The position numbers and the translations under genes were made by a program. Below, piece by piece: positions 15,435 through 24,934 of a stretch of DNA of 64,000 bases. A model generated the notes under the pieces. It did no database searches. It was given only the letters and a program-made list of their open reading frames with translations, and was not told the DNA's origin. Origin of the DNA: Rhodohalobacter sp. SW132 (GTDB taxonomy: Bacteria > Bacteroidota > Rhodothermia > Balneolales > Balneolaceae); the NCBI RefSeq assembly GCF_003390325.1, contig NZ_QUOK01000014.1, forward strand, positions 1-64,000, read 5' to 3'. Each line of letters begins with the position of its first letter. The stretch's first letter is position 1.

Positions 15435-17198
15435 ATGAGCGAATATCCTAAAGTTGAAGATCCCAATCCACCGGGTCCGGAAAAGGAAAAAAAGACACTT
15501 TTCACCCGGTTTTTAGATTTTGTTGAATGGCTTGGAAACCTGCTTCCGCACCCCGTTACCCTGTTTGCAATTTTTGCCATTGGTGTTGTATTTGCCAGCG
15601 GCCTTGCAGAGTGGCTTAACTGGACGGCCGTTGATCCCCGCGACCCCGAAGGCAACACCATCATCGAACCGGTCAGTTTGATGAATGCCGACGGTTTCCG
15701 GATGATTGTAGAGAATATGGTCACCAACTTCACGAGTTTTGCCCCGCTTGGTGTGGTACTCGTGGCACTGCTGGGAGTTGGGGTGGCAGAACACTCCGGG
15801 CTGATCAGCGCCTGTATTCGCGGAATCGTACTGAAAGCGGCATCTTTCAAACCGAAAAAAAAGGTATCCGGATTTCAAATAAGCATTTTTGAGTCATCAA
15901 ACCCACTTCTGAAAGCACTCGACATTGTGCTGGTGCCTTTTCGATTTGTGTACCATCTTCTGATGGTGCCGATCCGCCCGATGCTCAATTTTATCCTGAT
16001 TCCTAAAAACCTCGTGACCGTTGCCATCTGTTTCGCTGCGGTCATCTCCAACACAGCCTCAGAAATGGGATATGTTGTGCTCGTGCCCCTTGCCGCTGTT
16101 ATTTTTCATTCGATGGGCCGGCATCCGCTGGCCGGACTTGCCTGCGCATTTGCCTGCGTTTCCGGCGGATACAGCGCAAACCTTCTCATCGGGACCATCG
16201 ATCCGCTTCTGGCCGGACTCACGCAGGAAGCTGCGATGCTGATCGATGAGGACTATACGGTTCACGCCGCCGTCAACTACTACTTTATGTTCATCAGCAC
16301 GTTTTTAATAACCGCTGTGGGCACGTTTGTTACCCTCAAAATCGTGGAGCCAAAACTTGGCACGTACGATGAAAGCATGGCGATGGAAGATCTGTCTGAT
16401 GAAGTTTCGATGGATCCGCTTTCTAAAAAAGAACTCCGCGCCCTCGCCTGGACCGGCGTTAGTGTTTTCGTGATGTTTACGCTGCTTGCCCTTACGATTG
16501 TTCCCGAGTGGGGAGTTCTGCGCAACCCGGAAACAGGCGATATTCTCCGCTCTCCATTCCTTAACGGAATCGTAACGTTTATCTTCATCTGCTTTCTTAT
16601 CCCGGGATTTGTGTACGGGAGACTGGTCGGCACCATGAAGGATGACCGCGACGTAATTGAAGGCATGTCGAACGCGATGTCAACGCTCGGGCTTTATATA
16701 GTAATCGTCTTTTTTGCAGCTCAGTTTGTGGCCTATTTCGGATGGAGTAATCTCGGGCAAATTTTTGCTGTAAAAGGCGCCAACTTTCTGCAGGATATCG
16801 GGATGACCGGCCCGATTATTTTTATAGGATTTATTTTTGTATCCGGATCGGTAAACCTGATGCTCGGCTCAGCTTCTGCGCAGTGGGCCGTAACCGCCCC
16901 AATCTTCGTCCCAATGCTGATGCTGATCGGCTACAGCCCGGAGGTGATCCAGGCCGCATACCGTATCGGCGATTCAGTAACCAACATTATCACCCCGATG
17001 ATGAGTTATTTCGGTTTGATCCTCGCTTTTGCGAATAAATACGATAGGGATCTTGGAATCGGGACAATCATCGCGATGATGCTTCCTTACAGTATCTTTT
17101 TCCTAATCGGATGGATTGCAATCTTCTACCTCTGGGTATTTGGGCTTGGCCTCCCTGTTGGTCCCGAAGCACCTACCTATTATATTATTGGTGAATGA
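15435..17198 (+). CDS. AbgT family transporter
   Basis: Inner-membrane transporter of 587 residues in the AbgT (p-aminobenzoyl-glutamate / sulfonamide efflux) family. It has about eleven hydrophobic segments. Recognisable parts include the N-terminal FLDFVEWLGNLLPHPVTLFA, VILSxT-like SNTASEMGYVVLVPLAA, LMLGSASAQWAVTAPIFVPM, and SVTNIITPMMSYFGLILAFA. AbgT proteins either import p-aminobenzoyl-glutamate or export folate-pathway inhibitors. No PABA-glutamate hydrolase lies beside it, so the direction of transport is open. A small soluble gene follows. Confidence 0.92.
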   Translation: MSEYPKVEDPNPPGPEKEKKTLFTRFLDFVEWLGNLLPHPVTLFAIFAIGVVFASGLAEWLNWTAVDPRDPEGNTIIEPVSLMNADGFRMIVENMVTNFTSFAPLGVVLVALLGVGVAEHSGLISACIRGIVLKAASFKPKKKVSGFQISIFESSNPLLKALDIVLVPFRFVYHLLMVPIRPMLNFILIPKNLVTVAICFAAVISNTASEMGYVVLVPLAAVIFHSMGRHPLAGLACAFACVSGGYSANLLIGTIDPLLAGLTQEAAMLIDEDYTVHAAVNYYFMFISTFLITAVGTFVTLKIVEPKLGTYDESMAMEDLSDEVSMDPLSKKELRALAWTGVSVFVMFTLLALTIVPEWGVLRNPETGDILRSPFLNGIVTFIFICFLIPGFVYGRLVGTMKDDRDVIEGMSNAMSTLGLYIVIVFFAAQFVAYFGWSNLGQIFAVKGANFLQDIGMTGPIIFIGFIFVSGSVNLMLGSASAQWAVTAPIFVPMLMLIGYSPEVIQAAYRIGDSVTNIITPMMSYFGLILAFANKYDRDLGIGTIIAMMLPYSIFFLIGWIAIFYLWVFGLGLPVGPEAPTYYIIGE

Positions 17199-17250
17199 GA
17201 CGTATTATAAAGTCTACACAAATATCACGATAACCTGAGTTCAATCCGGC

Positions 17251-17520
17251 ATGATTACGCTTCACCGAATGAGTCAAGATTCCTATGCTGATGCCATTGA
17301 AGATCGGTTCCAGGATTTGGTTTTATCCTATCAATCCAAAATGTACACATCAGATCAAACCGATAAAACTCTGCCGCAAATTGAGGATGGTGACCGGCGA
17401 ATATCAGGAGAAAAGGAAATTGAACAATGGCTTATAAAACTTGAGGATGAACTCAAATGGCAGCGAAGCCTCAGCGGTGACGGATGCTACATCGATCCGG
17501 AATCCGGCAACGTTTGCTGA
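17251..17520 (+). CDS. Small acidic hypothetical protein
   Basis: An 89-residue soluble protein, not recognised. It is acidic and helical in the middle (KEIEQWLIKLEDELKWQRSL) and ends in GCYIDPESGNVC, with two cysteines nine residues apart that could bind metal or form a disulfide. It is 52 bases downstream of the AbgT gene on the same strand. The 12-mer TAACCTGAGTTC, which also occurs at the ends of other elements here, lies just upstream (17231-17242). Confidence 0.5.
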   Translation: MITLHRMSQDSYADAIEDRFQDLVLSYQSKMYTSDQTDKTLPQIEDGDRRISGEKEIEQWLIKLEDELKWQRSLSGDGCYIDPESGNVC

Positions 17521-17544
17521 TCAGTTTTACAGTGGGTCAGGGTT

Positions 17545-17594
17545 CAGTGTGTCAGAAATTACTGTAAACTGACACACTGATTTCTGACACACTG
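17545..17594. terminator. Inverted repeat between converging genes
   Basis: CAGTGTGTCAG (17545-17555) pairs perfectly with CTGACACACTG (17569-17579), and the second sequence is repeated directly at 17584-17594, right up to the stop codon of the aminotransferase. A terminator role is plausible, although no T run follows. Confidence 0.45.
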
Positions 17595-18446
17595 TTAACT
17601 GCCGTAAAGCATTTCTTTGTATGCCTTCTGAATTTTTCTCACAACCGGGCCAGGTTTTCCACCGCCAATTTTTTTCCCGTCAACTTCCGTCACCGGCTGG
17701 ATATCGGTTGTTGTACCTGAAAAAAAGAGCTCATCCAGCTCAAAAAGATCATCCAGACGGATCGGCATAAATTTGACCGGAATTCCCAGCTCATCAGCAA
17801 ATCCGATGACTGCATTTCGTGTGATGCCGCTCAGAATATAGTGTGTGGCCGGATAGGTATAGAGTGTTCCGTCTTTAACCCCGAAAATATTCGCATTAGG
17901 ACTTTCGGTAATCGCTCCGTCACGTATCATAACGGCGCTGTTTACTCCGGCCTCTGTTGCCTGCTGTTTGGCAAGGGTATTTGGCAGCAGATTCACCGTT
18001 TTCAGATTGCAGCGGCTCCATCGAACATCAGATACGGTTATGGCATCCACACCCGTTTTATGAAGCTCTGTGTGCGGACTGAAAGATTCAGCAGAGAGAT
18101 ATACCGTTGGCTCAACCTCTGGCTCCGGAAAGGTGTGCGTTCGCGGCCATGCAGAGCCCCGCGTTATCTGGATATAGACTTTCGCTTCACCGGTTTGCAG
18201 CGAGTTCTTTTCAATCAGCGTACGGCTGATTTCAGGAATCTCACGTTTCAGGCTTTCCCTCAGGGTGATCTTCAATCCTTCAAGCCCTTCATCCATTCGG
18301 GAAAGATGCTCATCTTCCATGATAAAATTTCCTTCCACCACGCGTACCACTTCATAGATTCCATCCCCAAAAACAAAACCGCGGTCGCCGACAGAAACGT
18401 TGGCTTCAGTGTGATCCACATAGGTACCGTTCAGATATACAAGCAT
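17595..18446 (-). CDS. dat: D-amino-acid aminotransferase (class IV, PLP)
   Basis: Class IV aminotransferase of 283 residues, closest in pattern to D-alanine aminotransferase, which makes D-amino acids for peptidoglycan. Supporting segments are SVGDRGFVFGDGIYEVVRVV near the start, and NLKTVNLLPNTLAKQQA with the PLP-binding Lys corresponding to Lys145 of the Bacillus enzyme. AITESPNANIFGV and LSGITRNAVI bind phosphate, and LFFSGTTTDIQPVTEVDG is the C-terminal family signature. A branched-chain specificity is less likely given length and the N-terminal pattern. It converges on the small acidic protein gene. Confidence 0.88.
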   Translation of the reverse strand: MLVYLNGTYVDHTEANVSVGDRGFVFGDGIYEVVRVVEGNFIMEDEHLSRMDEGLEGLKITLRESLKREIPEISRTLIEKNSLQTGEAKVYIQITRGSAWPRTHTFPEPEVEPTVYLSAESFSPHTELHKTGVDAITVSDVRWSRCNLKTVNLLPNTLAKQQATEAGVNSAVMIRDGAITESPNANIFGVKDGTLYTYPATHYILSGITRNAVIGFADELGIPVKFMPIRLDDLFELDELFFSGTTTDIQPVTEVDGKKIGGGKPGPVVRKIQKAYKEMLYGS

Positions 18447-18836
18447 AAAATTGTTTTGACTGATTATTTTTTACCGGGTAAATCTATCCTTTTTTTCGGT
18501 ATAAATACATTTCAGAGGTGTTAAAAAACTTTCGCAGAGCTCTCTCCCAATCACTGAACAATTTGCTTATCAATATCGCCGGTGGTTTTGTACTTTTATG
18601 AACCTGAATTCGATTTAAAAAAATTGCAAAATCAGTCCAACAAGGGCGTTATTTAAGTTAATTCGTCAACATTTATGTCATGCCGGACTTAGATCCGGCA
18701 TCTCCTGCCTTTGTTAAAGACAGTAGATCACGCATCAAGTGCGAGATAACGCACTTGTTTGACTGATTTTTGATATCCGTCTAATTTAAGAATAGAACTC
18801 AGGTTATGACGAATTTTAATTAACGAAGCTTTATTC
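18447..18836. other. Intergenic region with hairpin repeats
   Basis: No gene seen. It contains a composite element from 18677: hairpin ATGCCGGACTTAGATCCGGCAT, then a second perfect hairpin CAAGTGCGAGATAACGCACTTG. The 12-mer GAACTCAGGTTA lies at 18795-18806. The hairpins resemble elements at 25.1 and 32.8 kb. Confidence 0.5.
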
Positions 18837-19145
18837 ATGCACTACCTTCTGATTTACGAACTGGCCCCTGACTATCTCGAAAGCCGTGAAAAACATCGCG
18901 ATGAACATTTGAAACTTGCGTGGGATTCACACGAAAGCGGTGATTTAATCCTGGGCGGCGCGCTGAAAGATCCATCTGATAACGCAATATTGCTATTCAA
19001 GGGAGAATCGCCCGAGAGCGCGGAATCGTTTGCAAAAAAAGATCCGTATGTGATTCACGGGGTCGTAACAAGATGGGAAGTCCGCCCCTGGCACACCGTT
19101 GTAGGAGACGATCCATTTCAAGTTGTGAAGCCGGAAGAGGAGTAA
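18837..19145 (+). CDS. YCII-related protein
   Basis: A 102-residue YciI-like protein of the dimeric ferredoxin-like fold. The pattern MHYLLIYELAPDYLESREKH, the central REKHRDEHLKLAW with the family His, GDLILGGALKDPSDNAILLF, and AKKDPYVIHGVVTRWEVRPW are characteristic. The His-Asp pair of this family is thought to be catalytic, but no general reaction is established. It is a single gene meeting the RraA-like gene end to end four bases away. Confidence 0.88.
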   Translation: MHYLLIYELAPDYLESREKHRDEHLKLAWDSHESGDLILGGALKDPSDNAILLFKGESPESAESFAKKDPYVIHGVVTRWEVRPWHTVVGDDPFQVVKPEEE

Positions 19146-19149
19146 CTCC

Positions 19150-20046
19150 TTAATCCCGTGGATGATTCGGGTCACGGGGCAGTCCGAGGCGCTCGAAAAA
19201 CTCTTCGGGCTCCTCTCGAATCCGAACGGTATCGTCAAGTGGAAGGCCGAGGTCTTCATAAAATGTTCTTCTGCCCTCAATATCATCCACAAGCTCCTGG
19301 TAGGCAATCTGCCCCACTCTCACGGCTACCCGCCGGGGAACCACAACCACGCCGTCGCTATCAGCAACAATCATATCTCCCGGGTAGATCAGCGCGCCTC
19401 CAATTACAACCGGACGCTGCACATCAATCACTTCATTTCTGCCGATTCGCTCACCTCTTCCCCGCTCATAGTAGTTCGTGTAGACGGGATTTTTCTGCAG
19501 GATAATCTCATCAATATCACGAATTCCTCCGGCAGATATCACTCCCCTCGATCCCATATTCTGCCAGTCCATAATGTTTTTCGACCCAACCGAACCGGTG
19601 TCGTTGTCGTCGCGGTTATCGATCACTACAACAGAACCTTCTTTAATATAATCGTGGAAAGGCTCGTCGGAAAGCTCATTATACCACATGCCGCGCCAGT
19701 TTCTGTACTCCTCGTAGTTTTCAGGGTCTGTAAGATCCGCCCCCGGATGCTTTGGCCGGTTTGTTGGCGCATATCGTACGGTAACCGCAATCCCGGAAAT
19801 CCTGTGGCTCATCTGCTGTACATCTTTCCAAAGTGGCGCTATCATCGGGTCCATCACACCCACATCCATATAGCCAACCGTTACCATGCCGTCCACAACA
19901 TCAGCCACGCGAGCACCGTCATAAAGCTCCAGCAACACCTCATCAGACACATCCTGCCCTTCTTGCGCTAATATATCAGAACTAAACATCCCGGTTATCG
20001 TTAAAACCACCGATAAAAATGCAATTGTACCTGTTTTCCTCATCAT
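19150..20046 (-). CDS. Exported RraA-like (HMG/CHA aldolase-type) protein
   Basis: RraA-family protein of 298 residues with an apparent Sec signal peptide (residues 1-27: MMRKTGTIAFLSVVLTITG..., ending before QEG). The core matches RraA/4-hydroxy-4-methyl-2-oxoglutarate aldolase proteins: RVADVVDGMV at the start, MGSRGVISAGGIRDIDEI with the conserved Arg-Asp, and GDMIVADSDGVVVVPRRVA. The Arg-Asp pair favours a metal-dependent aldolase or decarboxylase role over RNase E inhibition. Export is unusual, as the family is normally cytoplasmic. It is divergently arranged with the next exported protein gene (87 bases apart), which may share its promoter region. Confidence 0.85.
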   Translation of the reverse strand: MMRKTGTIAFLSVVLTITGMFSSDILAQEGQDVSDEVLLELYDGARVADVVDGMVTVGYMDVGVMDPMIAPLWKDVQQMSHRISGIAVTVRYAPTNRPKHPGADLTDPENYEEYRNWRGMWYNELSDEPFHDYIKEGSVVVIDNRDDNDTGSVGSKNIMDWQNMGSRGVISAGGIRDIDEIILQKNPVYTNYYERGRGERIGRNEVIDVQRPVVIGGALIYPGDMIVADSDGVVVVPRRVAVRVGQIAYQELVDDIEGRRTFYEDLGLPLDDTVRIREEPEEFFERLGLPRDPNHPRD

Positions 20047-20133
20047 TCCATCTCCAATAAGATTTGAATTAATAAATCGATTTGAATATATATAAATTGT
20101 GGTACCGCTTCCAACCTTAACTAAATCTTCTCC

Positions 20134-21309
20134 ATGGGTTCATCATTTCTAAAATTCCTGTTTCTAACCACCTTTACCTGCCTTCTTGTAAATCCACCTG
20201 TAACAGGACAGTTTCTGGAAACGTTTGATTCGAGCCCGTCAACCGAATGGAGAACACCAACCGGCGATGGTGAAGCGGAAAGCGATCTTTTATTTGAGAA
20301 CGGATCGGCTACCTTTGTTGTAGACGCCACAAATGACCGACGCAATATCTGGTGGGCTATTATGCAGACCACCGTATCCGAGCAGCTTGATCTTGAACAG
20401 CTTGCCGACCCAAGTTATGAACTCCGGATTGAAGCAAGGGTGCGAACCAGCCACGCCCCGAGGCGAATCAACCTTCACCTGAACACGCAAAGAACCACAG
20501 ATTTTCATTCACACCTGGTGGAGTTTGATCTGCCAGACACAACAAAGTGGCACACCGTAAGCATGACCACCAGCGGATTTGACGGCCGCCCGGGTGATAC
20601 GGTAAACGGTCACATTGCGCTGATGGATTGGGGCAATGAGATCTATCGGCTGGAAGTGGAATATTTTAGAGTAGACATAGTGAATACCGATGAGGCGGAA
20701 CCCGATCACGGTGAACAGGTGGTCTACCCGCCGCCCGAGCCGGAACCGGACCAATTTGAGCATACCGTTCCGGTAGCAGATGCCGGCATGATCGACCGTC
20801 AATTCCCCGGTATAAATATGAGCGGCTGGCGTTTTGGGAATCGTTCAGTACTGACCACAGATGCCACCAAAATGATTCTGATGCGCTGGGAGCTAGATGA
20901 ATATAAAGACAAGAATGTGTCGGGTTACGGAATGCTGGAACTAACGCCATTTCATACTGCTAAAACCGTTGGAGCAGATATCCCAGAATACGACCAGGTC
21001 CGCCTGGTGGAAGTTCTCGGCGGTGATTCATCCTGGAACAGAGATGAGGTGACATTCGACAGTTTTACACACGGCCAGCCTCTGAATCGAGTTTTAAACC
21101 CGCAGATGATCATTGATATAGATCTGCCCGAAACCATGGATCAACCTGTGCAAATTCATATTCCGCGACCTGTACTGCAGAGAATGGTAGAGGGGAAAAC
21201 CAAAGGAATTGCGCTCTATCCGCTGGGACCGCTGCACGCATCGTTCTACTTTGAAAATCGCCAAGATGGGAAGCACCAGCCACGGTTATATTTTAACACA
21301 GAACATTGA
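20134..21309 (+). CDS. Secreted protein with DNRLRE/CBM-like C-terminal region
   Basis: A 391-residue secreted protein with a signal peptide ending near VTGQ (residue 26). Residues about 27-190 look like a beta-rich carbohydrate-binding-type module (FLETFDSSPSTEWRTPTGDG). A Pro/Glu linker (YPPPEPEPDQFE) is followed by a domain resembling DNRLRE/CBM96-type modules (SWNRDEVTFDSF, ASFYFENRQDGKHQPRLYF). No catalytic domain is recognisable. A role in binding extracellular polysaccharide is inferred from domain type only. It is divergent from the exported RraA-like gene and ends at a strong terminator. Confidence 0.6.
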   Translation: MGSSFLKFLFLTTFTCLLVNPPVTGQFLETFDSSPSTEWRTPTGDGEAESDLLFENGSATFVVDATNDRRNIWWAIMQTTVSEQLDLEQLADPSYELRIEARVRTSHAPRRINLHLNTQRTTDFHSHLVEFDLPDTTKWHTVSMTTSGFDGRPGDTVNGHIALMDWGNEIYRLEVEYFRVDIVNTDEAEPDHGEQVVYPPPEPEPDQFEHTVPVADAGMIDRQFPGINMSGWRFGNRSVLTTDATKMILMRWELDEYKDKNVSGYGMLELTPFHTAKTVGADIPEYDQVRLVEVLGGDSSWNRDEVTFDSFTHGQPLNRVLNPQMIIDIDLPETMDQPVQIHIPRPVLQRMVEGKTKGIALYPLGPLHASFYFENRQDGKHQPRLYFNTEH

Positions 21310-21326
21310 AGCGGTGCGAAAATATA

Positions 21327-21369
21327 AAAGGCGGGCAAAGCGTGAAATAATCCATGCTTTGCCCGCCTT
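21327..21369. terminator. Bidirectional terminator
   Basis: Perfect 14-bp stem AAGGCGGGCAAAGC / GCTTTGCCCGCCTT around a 14-base loop, between two converging genes. Confidence 0.85.
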
Positions 21370-21395
21370 CAGTCACCACTACTTAAACTGTTTTC

Positions 21396-23210
21396 TTATG
21401 AGTTCTGCCTGATGGATACCTTCCATTTTGCGGGGTAGAAATTTCCGTTATCATCATAGCTGTACCCTACAATTTCACCTTCGTTGTTGATGGCACGAGC
21501 GAGGCTGTTTCCGCCGAGTGTTGGCAGTTCAATCATACCGTTCTCTTCATCCCAGTAAAACGCCCGGTTCTGTCCGTTTCCAATATCGCCGTAACCAACA
21601 ACCTGTCCATTGTCATTTATGTCCCAAGCAGTGCTCCATGAACCGCCGAGTGTTCCCAGGTTCATCATGCCATCAACTTCATGCCAGATAAACGCCTCTG
21701 ACCTGAAACTACTCTGCATTGCCGCACCAGCTTTACCGCGAATAGCTTGATCCATTTGTGATAGTTCGATCGACACAGATTGATCCAGGCTCTCCTTCCA
21801 TGGAAAAGCCTCCCGCTGAAATGTGGAGTTTTGAACCATTTCCATCACATGGGCGTAATCGTAAGAACCACCCGCACCGGCACGCTTTAAAATTCGCTCA
21901 ATTTTGGTGATGGCCTGTTCTGCATCAGCTGAGGATGAAGCAAACCGGCTGTTATCGTTTTGGGATACCAGTACGGACCCGACTACTTCATTATGATTGT
22001 TTATGGCGTGTGCCCGTGCGGCACTAAATCCATGGAATGAGCCGAGACTCTGAATTCCGTTTTCTTCACTCCAGATAAATCCACGGTTGCTTACGTTATA
22101 ATCCGTTCCCACAACATAGCTGCCGTTGTTGATGCCTGTTGCCCAGCCGTCTGATCCAATGGTTTTAGAATCGTCACCATTGCTCCATACAAAAGCCTGT
22201 AATTCATAATCGTACTCTTCGCCGAAATCCTCATCGTAATAGAGCAGTGTTTCAGTCGTAATCTCACCGACAACCTGGCCATCTTCGTTGATATCATTTG
22301 CCTCACTTGAGTCTCCTCCAAGACCTGAAAGATCCTGTACTCCGGTGCCCGCTTGCCAATACACTGCATTTCTGCCACGGGTTCCCACAACTTCTCCATT
22401 GTTATTCATCGCACGAGCAAAAATATTCCCCATAACGGTGAGTCCGTTTTCATTATCCCAAAAATGATTTCCTCCGACAATCTGTCCGTGATCATTAATA
22501 TCCCAGGCAACTGTTAAATTATATTCATCTGACAGATTTACCAGGCCCACTGCGATGGGAACCTCCTCAATCAGAACAAAGTCTCCCTCATTTTCTGATG
22601 TAGCGATAATGGCATAATGTGTATCCGAACTGTAATGAAAACTATTCGCACCCGATTCTGCTTTTTGAACCAGGTTTTTAACTCTCTCTGTATCATATCC
22701 CGCAGCGCCATTTTCTTTCATCCCCTCGGGAAGCTGATCTGGGCTGGCATCATCTATATTAAACCCACTATGGCCGATTAGCGACCAAATTGCAGCCTGA
22801 AAGTCACGATAGGTGAGTTCAGTGTCTGAGGCTTTCATTTTTTGCCGTTCATTCAGTAAGTAATTTACTGGTTTCCAGTACTCTTCGTTATATGTGGTAA
22901 AGAGCGCTACATTTTCCAGGGTTACTTCATCTTCAAAATCATTAGTTATTGAATGCAGCCAGCCGTTCCTCGTGCCAGTTGAAAGATGTGCATTATGCCC
23001 CGTGCTATTTACGTTTAATATATAATAAGCATTATCGCTGCGATTTAATGTGATCGATGCATTTTCGCCACCGTTCACCATGCTCAGTTCAGGCTGGAGA
23101 TTCTCCCCGTTCATCTCACCGGAATTGATCGACATATCGTTCTCACACGACGCGATCGTCACCATAACCAGGAGGGCAAGAATAGTGTAAAATGTATTTT
23201 TTCTGTACAT
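21396..23210 (-). CDS. HAF-repeat lipoprotein
   Basis: A 604-residue surface or periplasmic lipoprotein. The lipobox TIASC follows a hydrophobic leader starting at MYRKNTFYTIL (23210); an upstream in-frame ATG at 23252 would add 14 hydrophilic residues ahead of the signal and is not preferred. Residues about 40-220 have no recognised fold. The rest carries at least seven repeats of the form AxxINxxGxVVG (for example AWDINDHGQIVGG, ARAINNEGEIVGY), the extracellular HAF family pattern, which probably folds as a beta-propeller. Function is unknown. It has no operon partner. Confidence 0.8.
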   Translation of the reverse strand: MYRKNTFYTILALLVMVTIASCENDMSINSGEMNGENLQPELSMVNGGENASITLNRSDNAYYILNVNSTGHNAHLSTGTRNGWLHSITNDFEDEVTLENVALFTTYNEEYWKPVNYLLNERQKMKASDTELTYRDFQAAIWSLIGHSGFNIDDASPDQLPEGMKENGAAGYDTERVKNLVQKAESGANSFHYSSDTHYAIIATSENEGDFVLIEEVPIAVGLVNLSDEYNLTVAWDINDHGQIVGGNHFWDNENGLTVMGNIFARAMNNNGEVVGTRGRNAVYWQAGTGVQDLSGLGGDSSEANDINEDGQVVGEITTETLLYYDEDFGEEYDYELQAFVWSNGDDSKTIGSDGWATGINNGSYVVGTDYNVSNRGFIWSEENGIQSLGSFHGFSAARAHAINNHNEVVGSVLVSQNDNSRFASSSADAEQAITKIERILKRAGAGGSYDYAHVMEMVQNSTFQREAFPWKESLDQSVSIELSQMDQAIRGKAGAAMQSSFRSEAFIWHEVDGMMNLGTLGGSWSTAWDINDNGQVVGYGDIGNGQNRAFYWDEENGMIELPTLGGNSLARAINNEGEIVGYSYDDNGNFYPAKWKVSIRQNS

Positions 23211-23252
23211 CTGCTTTGATTTTTTTGTGCTACTGTATGTTGATTTAGACAT

Positions 23253-23800
23253 AAATAAACTCTCTGCCTTTGGGTCATATGCCTGTTATTTCTGATCCGG
23301 TTACATTCCCAAATGGGGAATGTTCTGATCTCAGGCGTACATTTGCTTTTTTATATTTTCCAGAACTATAGAATTTTTACTCACAGAAAAATAGCAAAAC
23401 AATTCACAACAAAGCCCACATGAACGGTTATAATCTTTTAACAGATGATTGACAGATTCCTAAACAACCTCAGGACACCCTCTTATGCGCCACTATATAA
23501 CATTAAAACGGGTTACGGAAATAATAATGGAATGTTCAGGAATCATTTTTTTATCATATATGGACTCTATAATGCATAGTATCATATGTTTAATGATTGA
23601 TTATTAGCTTGATTTATAAAAATATTAAGAAAGAATTACTCCATTTTGAGCGTGTAATCGAAAAAAGGTTCCATTTAAAGATATTTCTGCAGAGGTCTGC
23701 ATCTTTTCGTTACATTTTGTTCTGTCGGATTTGAATTCTACAACATCAATTCAACTCTGACTCACACTAACTCTGAATTCACGTTTACTAAATTCTTCTT
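23253..23800. other. Long AT-rich intergenic region
   Basis: No reading frame or RNA gene recognised. A short inverted repeat, CATTCCCAAATGGGGAATG, lies near 23305. The region holds the promoters of two divergent genes, but no -7/-33 pair stood out. I found no SAM riboswitch pattern ahead of the trans-sulfuration gene. Confidence 0.4.
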
Positions 23801-24934
23801 ATGCGATTCGAAACCAAAGCGATTCACACCGGCCTGGATATCGGCAACCCATCAAAAGCGGTTATTCCTCCTATATCTCCAAGTACCATTTTTGAAATCG
23901 ATGCCGATGGGAGAAATGTAAACGATTTACATTACACCAGGCTCGGCAACCCGAACCGCCTTCAGTTTGAAAAGCTGATCGAAACTCTTGAAGAAGGAAA
24001 AGCTGCTGCCGCATTTTCATCCGGAATCGCTGCCGCCAGTGCGGTTTTGCAGGCGCTTAAACCGGGAGATCACATCATCATTCCGGAAGATGTGTATGCC
24101 GGAAACCGAAAAATGGTCACCGACATCATGCTGCGATGGGGCCTGAAAGCAGATTTTATTAAAATGACAGATTTGAACCGGATTGAAGAACATATCAAAC
24201 CGGAAACCCGGCTGATCTGGATTGAAACACCATCCAACCCGATGATGAGGATCACCGATATCGAAGCAGTTGCTGAGTTGGCAAAAGCGCATTCCGGTTC
24301 ACAGAAAATATTTACCCTGGTAGATAATACCTGGCCGAGCCCGGTGAATCAGCTTCCGCTTCGGCTGGGAGCAGACCTGGTGCTTCATTCCACCTCAAAA
24401 TATTTTGGCGGGCACAGCGATATCCTTGGCGGTGCGCTCGTTTCTGCTGAAGATGATGACTTATTCGATCAGATCCGCCTGATTCAAAAGATTGGAGGTG
24501 CCGTGCCCTCTCCCCAGGATTGCTGGATGCTGAGCCGGAGTACTCGAACACTCGCCTACCGGATGAAAGGGCATAACGAACACGCGGCAAAAGTTGCGGA
24601 TTTTCTGCAAAATCACTCTAAAGTTGCGGATGTGTATTATCCCGGACTGGAATCTCATCCCGGACACGAAATTGCTGAAAAGCAGATGTCCGCTTATGGA
24701 GGTATGATTTCGTTTCTGATTGAGGGTGATGCGCATGAGGCGATACGAATCGTTGGTCGGTCAAAACTGATCAAACGCGCGACGAGCCTGGGCGGCGTGG
24801 AGAGCACATGGGAGCACCGGGTTAGCAGTGAAGGCGAAGGGTCAATCACGCCCGATACACTTATTCGCATCAGCGTGGGACTTGAGCACGTGGATGATAT
24901 CCTTGAAGATCTGGATCATGCGATGAAGGAGTAG
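23801..24934 (+). CDS. Trans-sulfuration PLP enzyme (cystathionine synthase/lyase family)
   Basis: Cys/Met metabolism PLP-dependent enzyme of 377 residues. Landmarks are HTGLDIGNPSKAVIPPI at the start, the YTRLGNPNR segment, FSSGIAAASAVLQAL, and the PLP-binding Lys in LHSTSKYFGGHSDILGG. The C-terminal TSLGGVESTWEHRVSS and IRISVGLEHVDDILEDL are also typical. Family members catalyse cystathionine gamma-synthesis, beta-elimination or gamma-elimination; sequence motifs visible here do not decide among them. It stands alone. Its stop codon runs directly into an 18-copy heptanucleotide array. Confidence 0.92.
   Translation: MRFETKAIHTGLDIGNPSKAVIPPISPSTIFEIDADGRNVNDLHYTRLGNPNRLQFEKLIETLEEGKAAAAFSSGIAAASAVLQALKPGDHIIIPEDVYAGNRKMVTDIMLRWGLKADFIKMTDLNRIEEHIKPETRLIWIETPSNPMMRITDIEAVAELAKAHSGSQKIFTLVDNTWPSPVNQLPLRLGADLVLHSTSKYFGGHSDILGGALVSAEDDDLFDQIRLIQKIGGAVPSPQDCWMLSRSTRTLAYRMKGHNEHAAKVADFLQNHSKVADVYYPGLESHPGHEIAEKQMSAYGGMISFLIEGDAHEAIRIVGRSKLIKRATSLGGVESTWEHRVSSEGEGSITPDTLIRISVGLEHVDDILEDLDHAMKE

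Noticed and set aside
17231-18806. Mobile unit bounded by inverted TAACCTGAGTTC 12-mers around the small protein gene and dat
   Set aside because: The 12-mer is part of a dispersed repeat end seen at other places, and the enclosed genes are ordinary; no target-site duplication was found.
22091-22399. Frameshifted copy of a second protein inside the HAF-repeat gene
   Set aside because: The alternative frame has no domain features; the main frame is continuous and contains the expected repeats.
23253-23800. SAM or other riboswitch ahead of the trans-sulfuration gene
   Set aside because: I looked for conserved aptamer stems and core motifs and found none. A covariance search was not possible.
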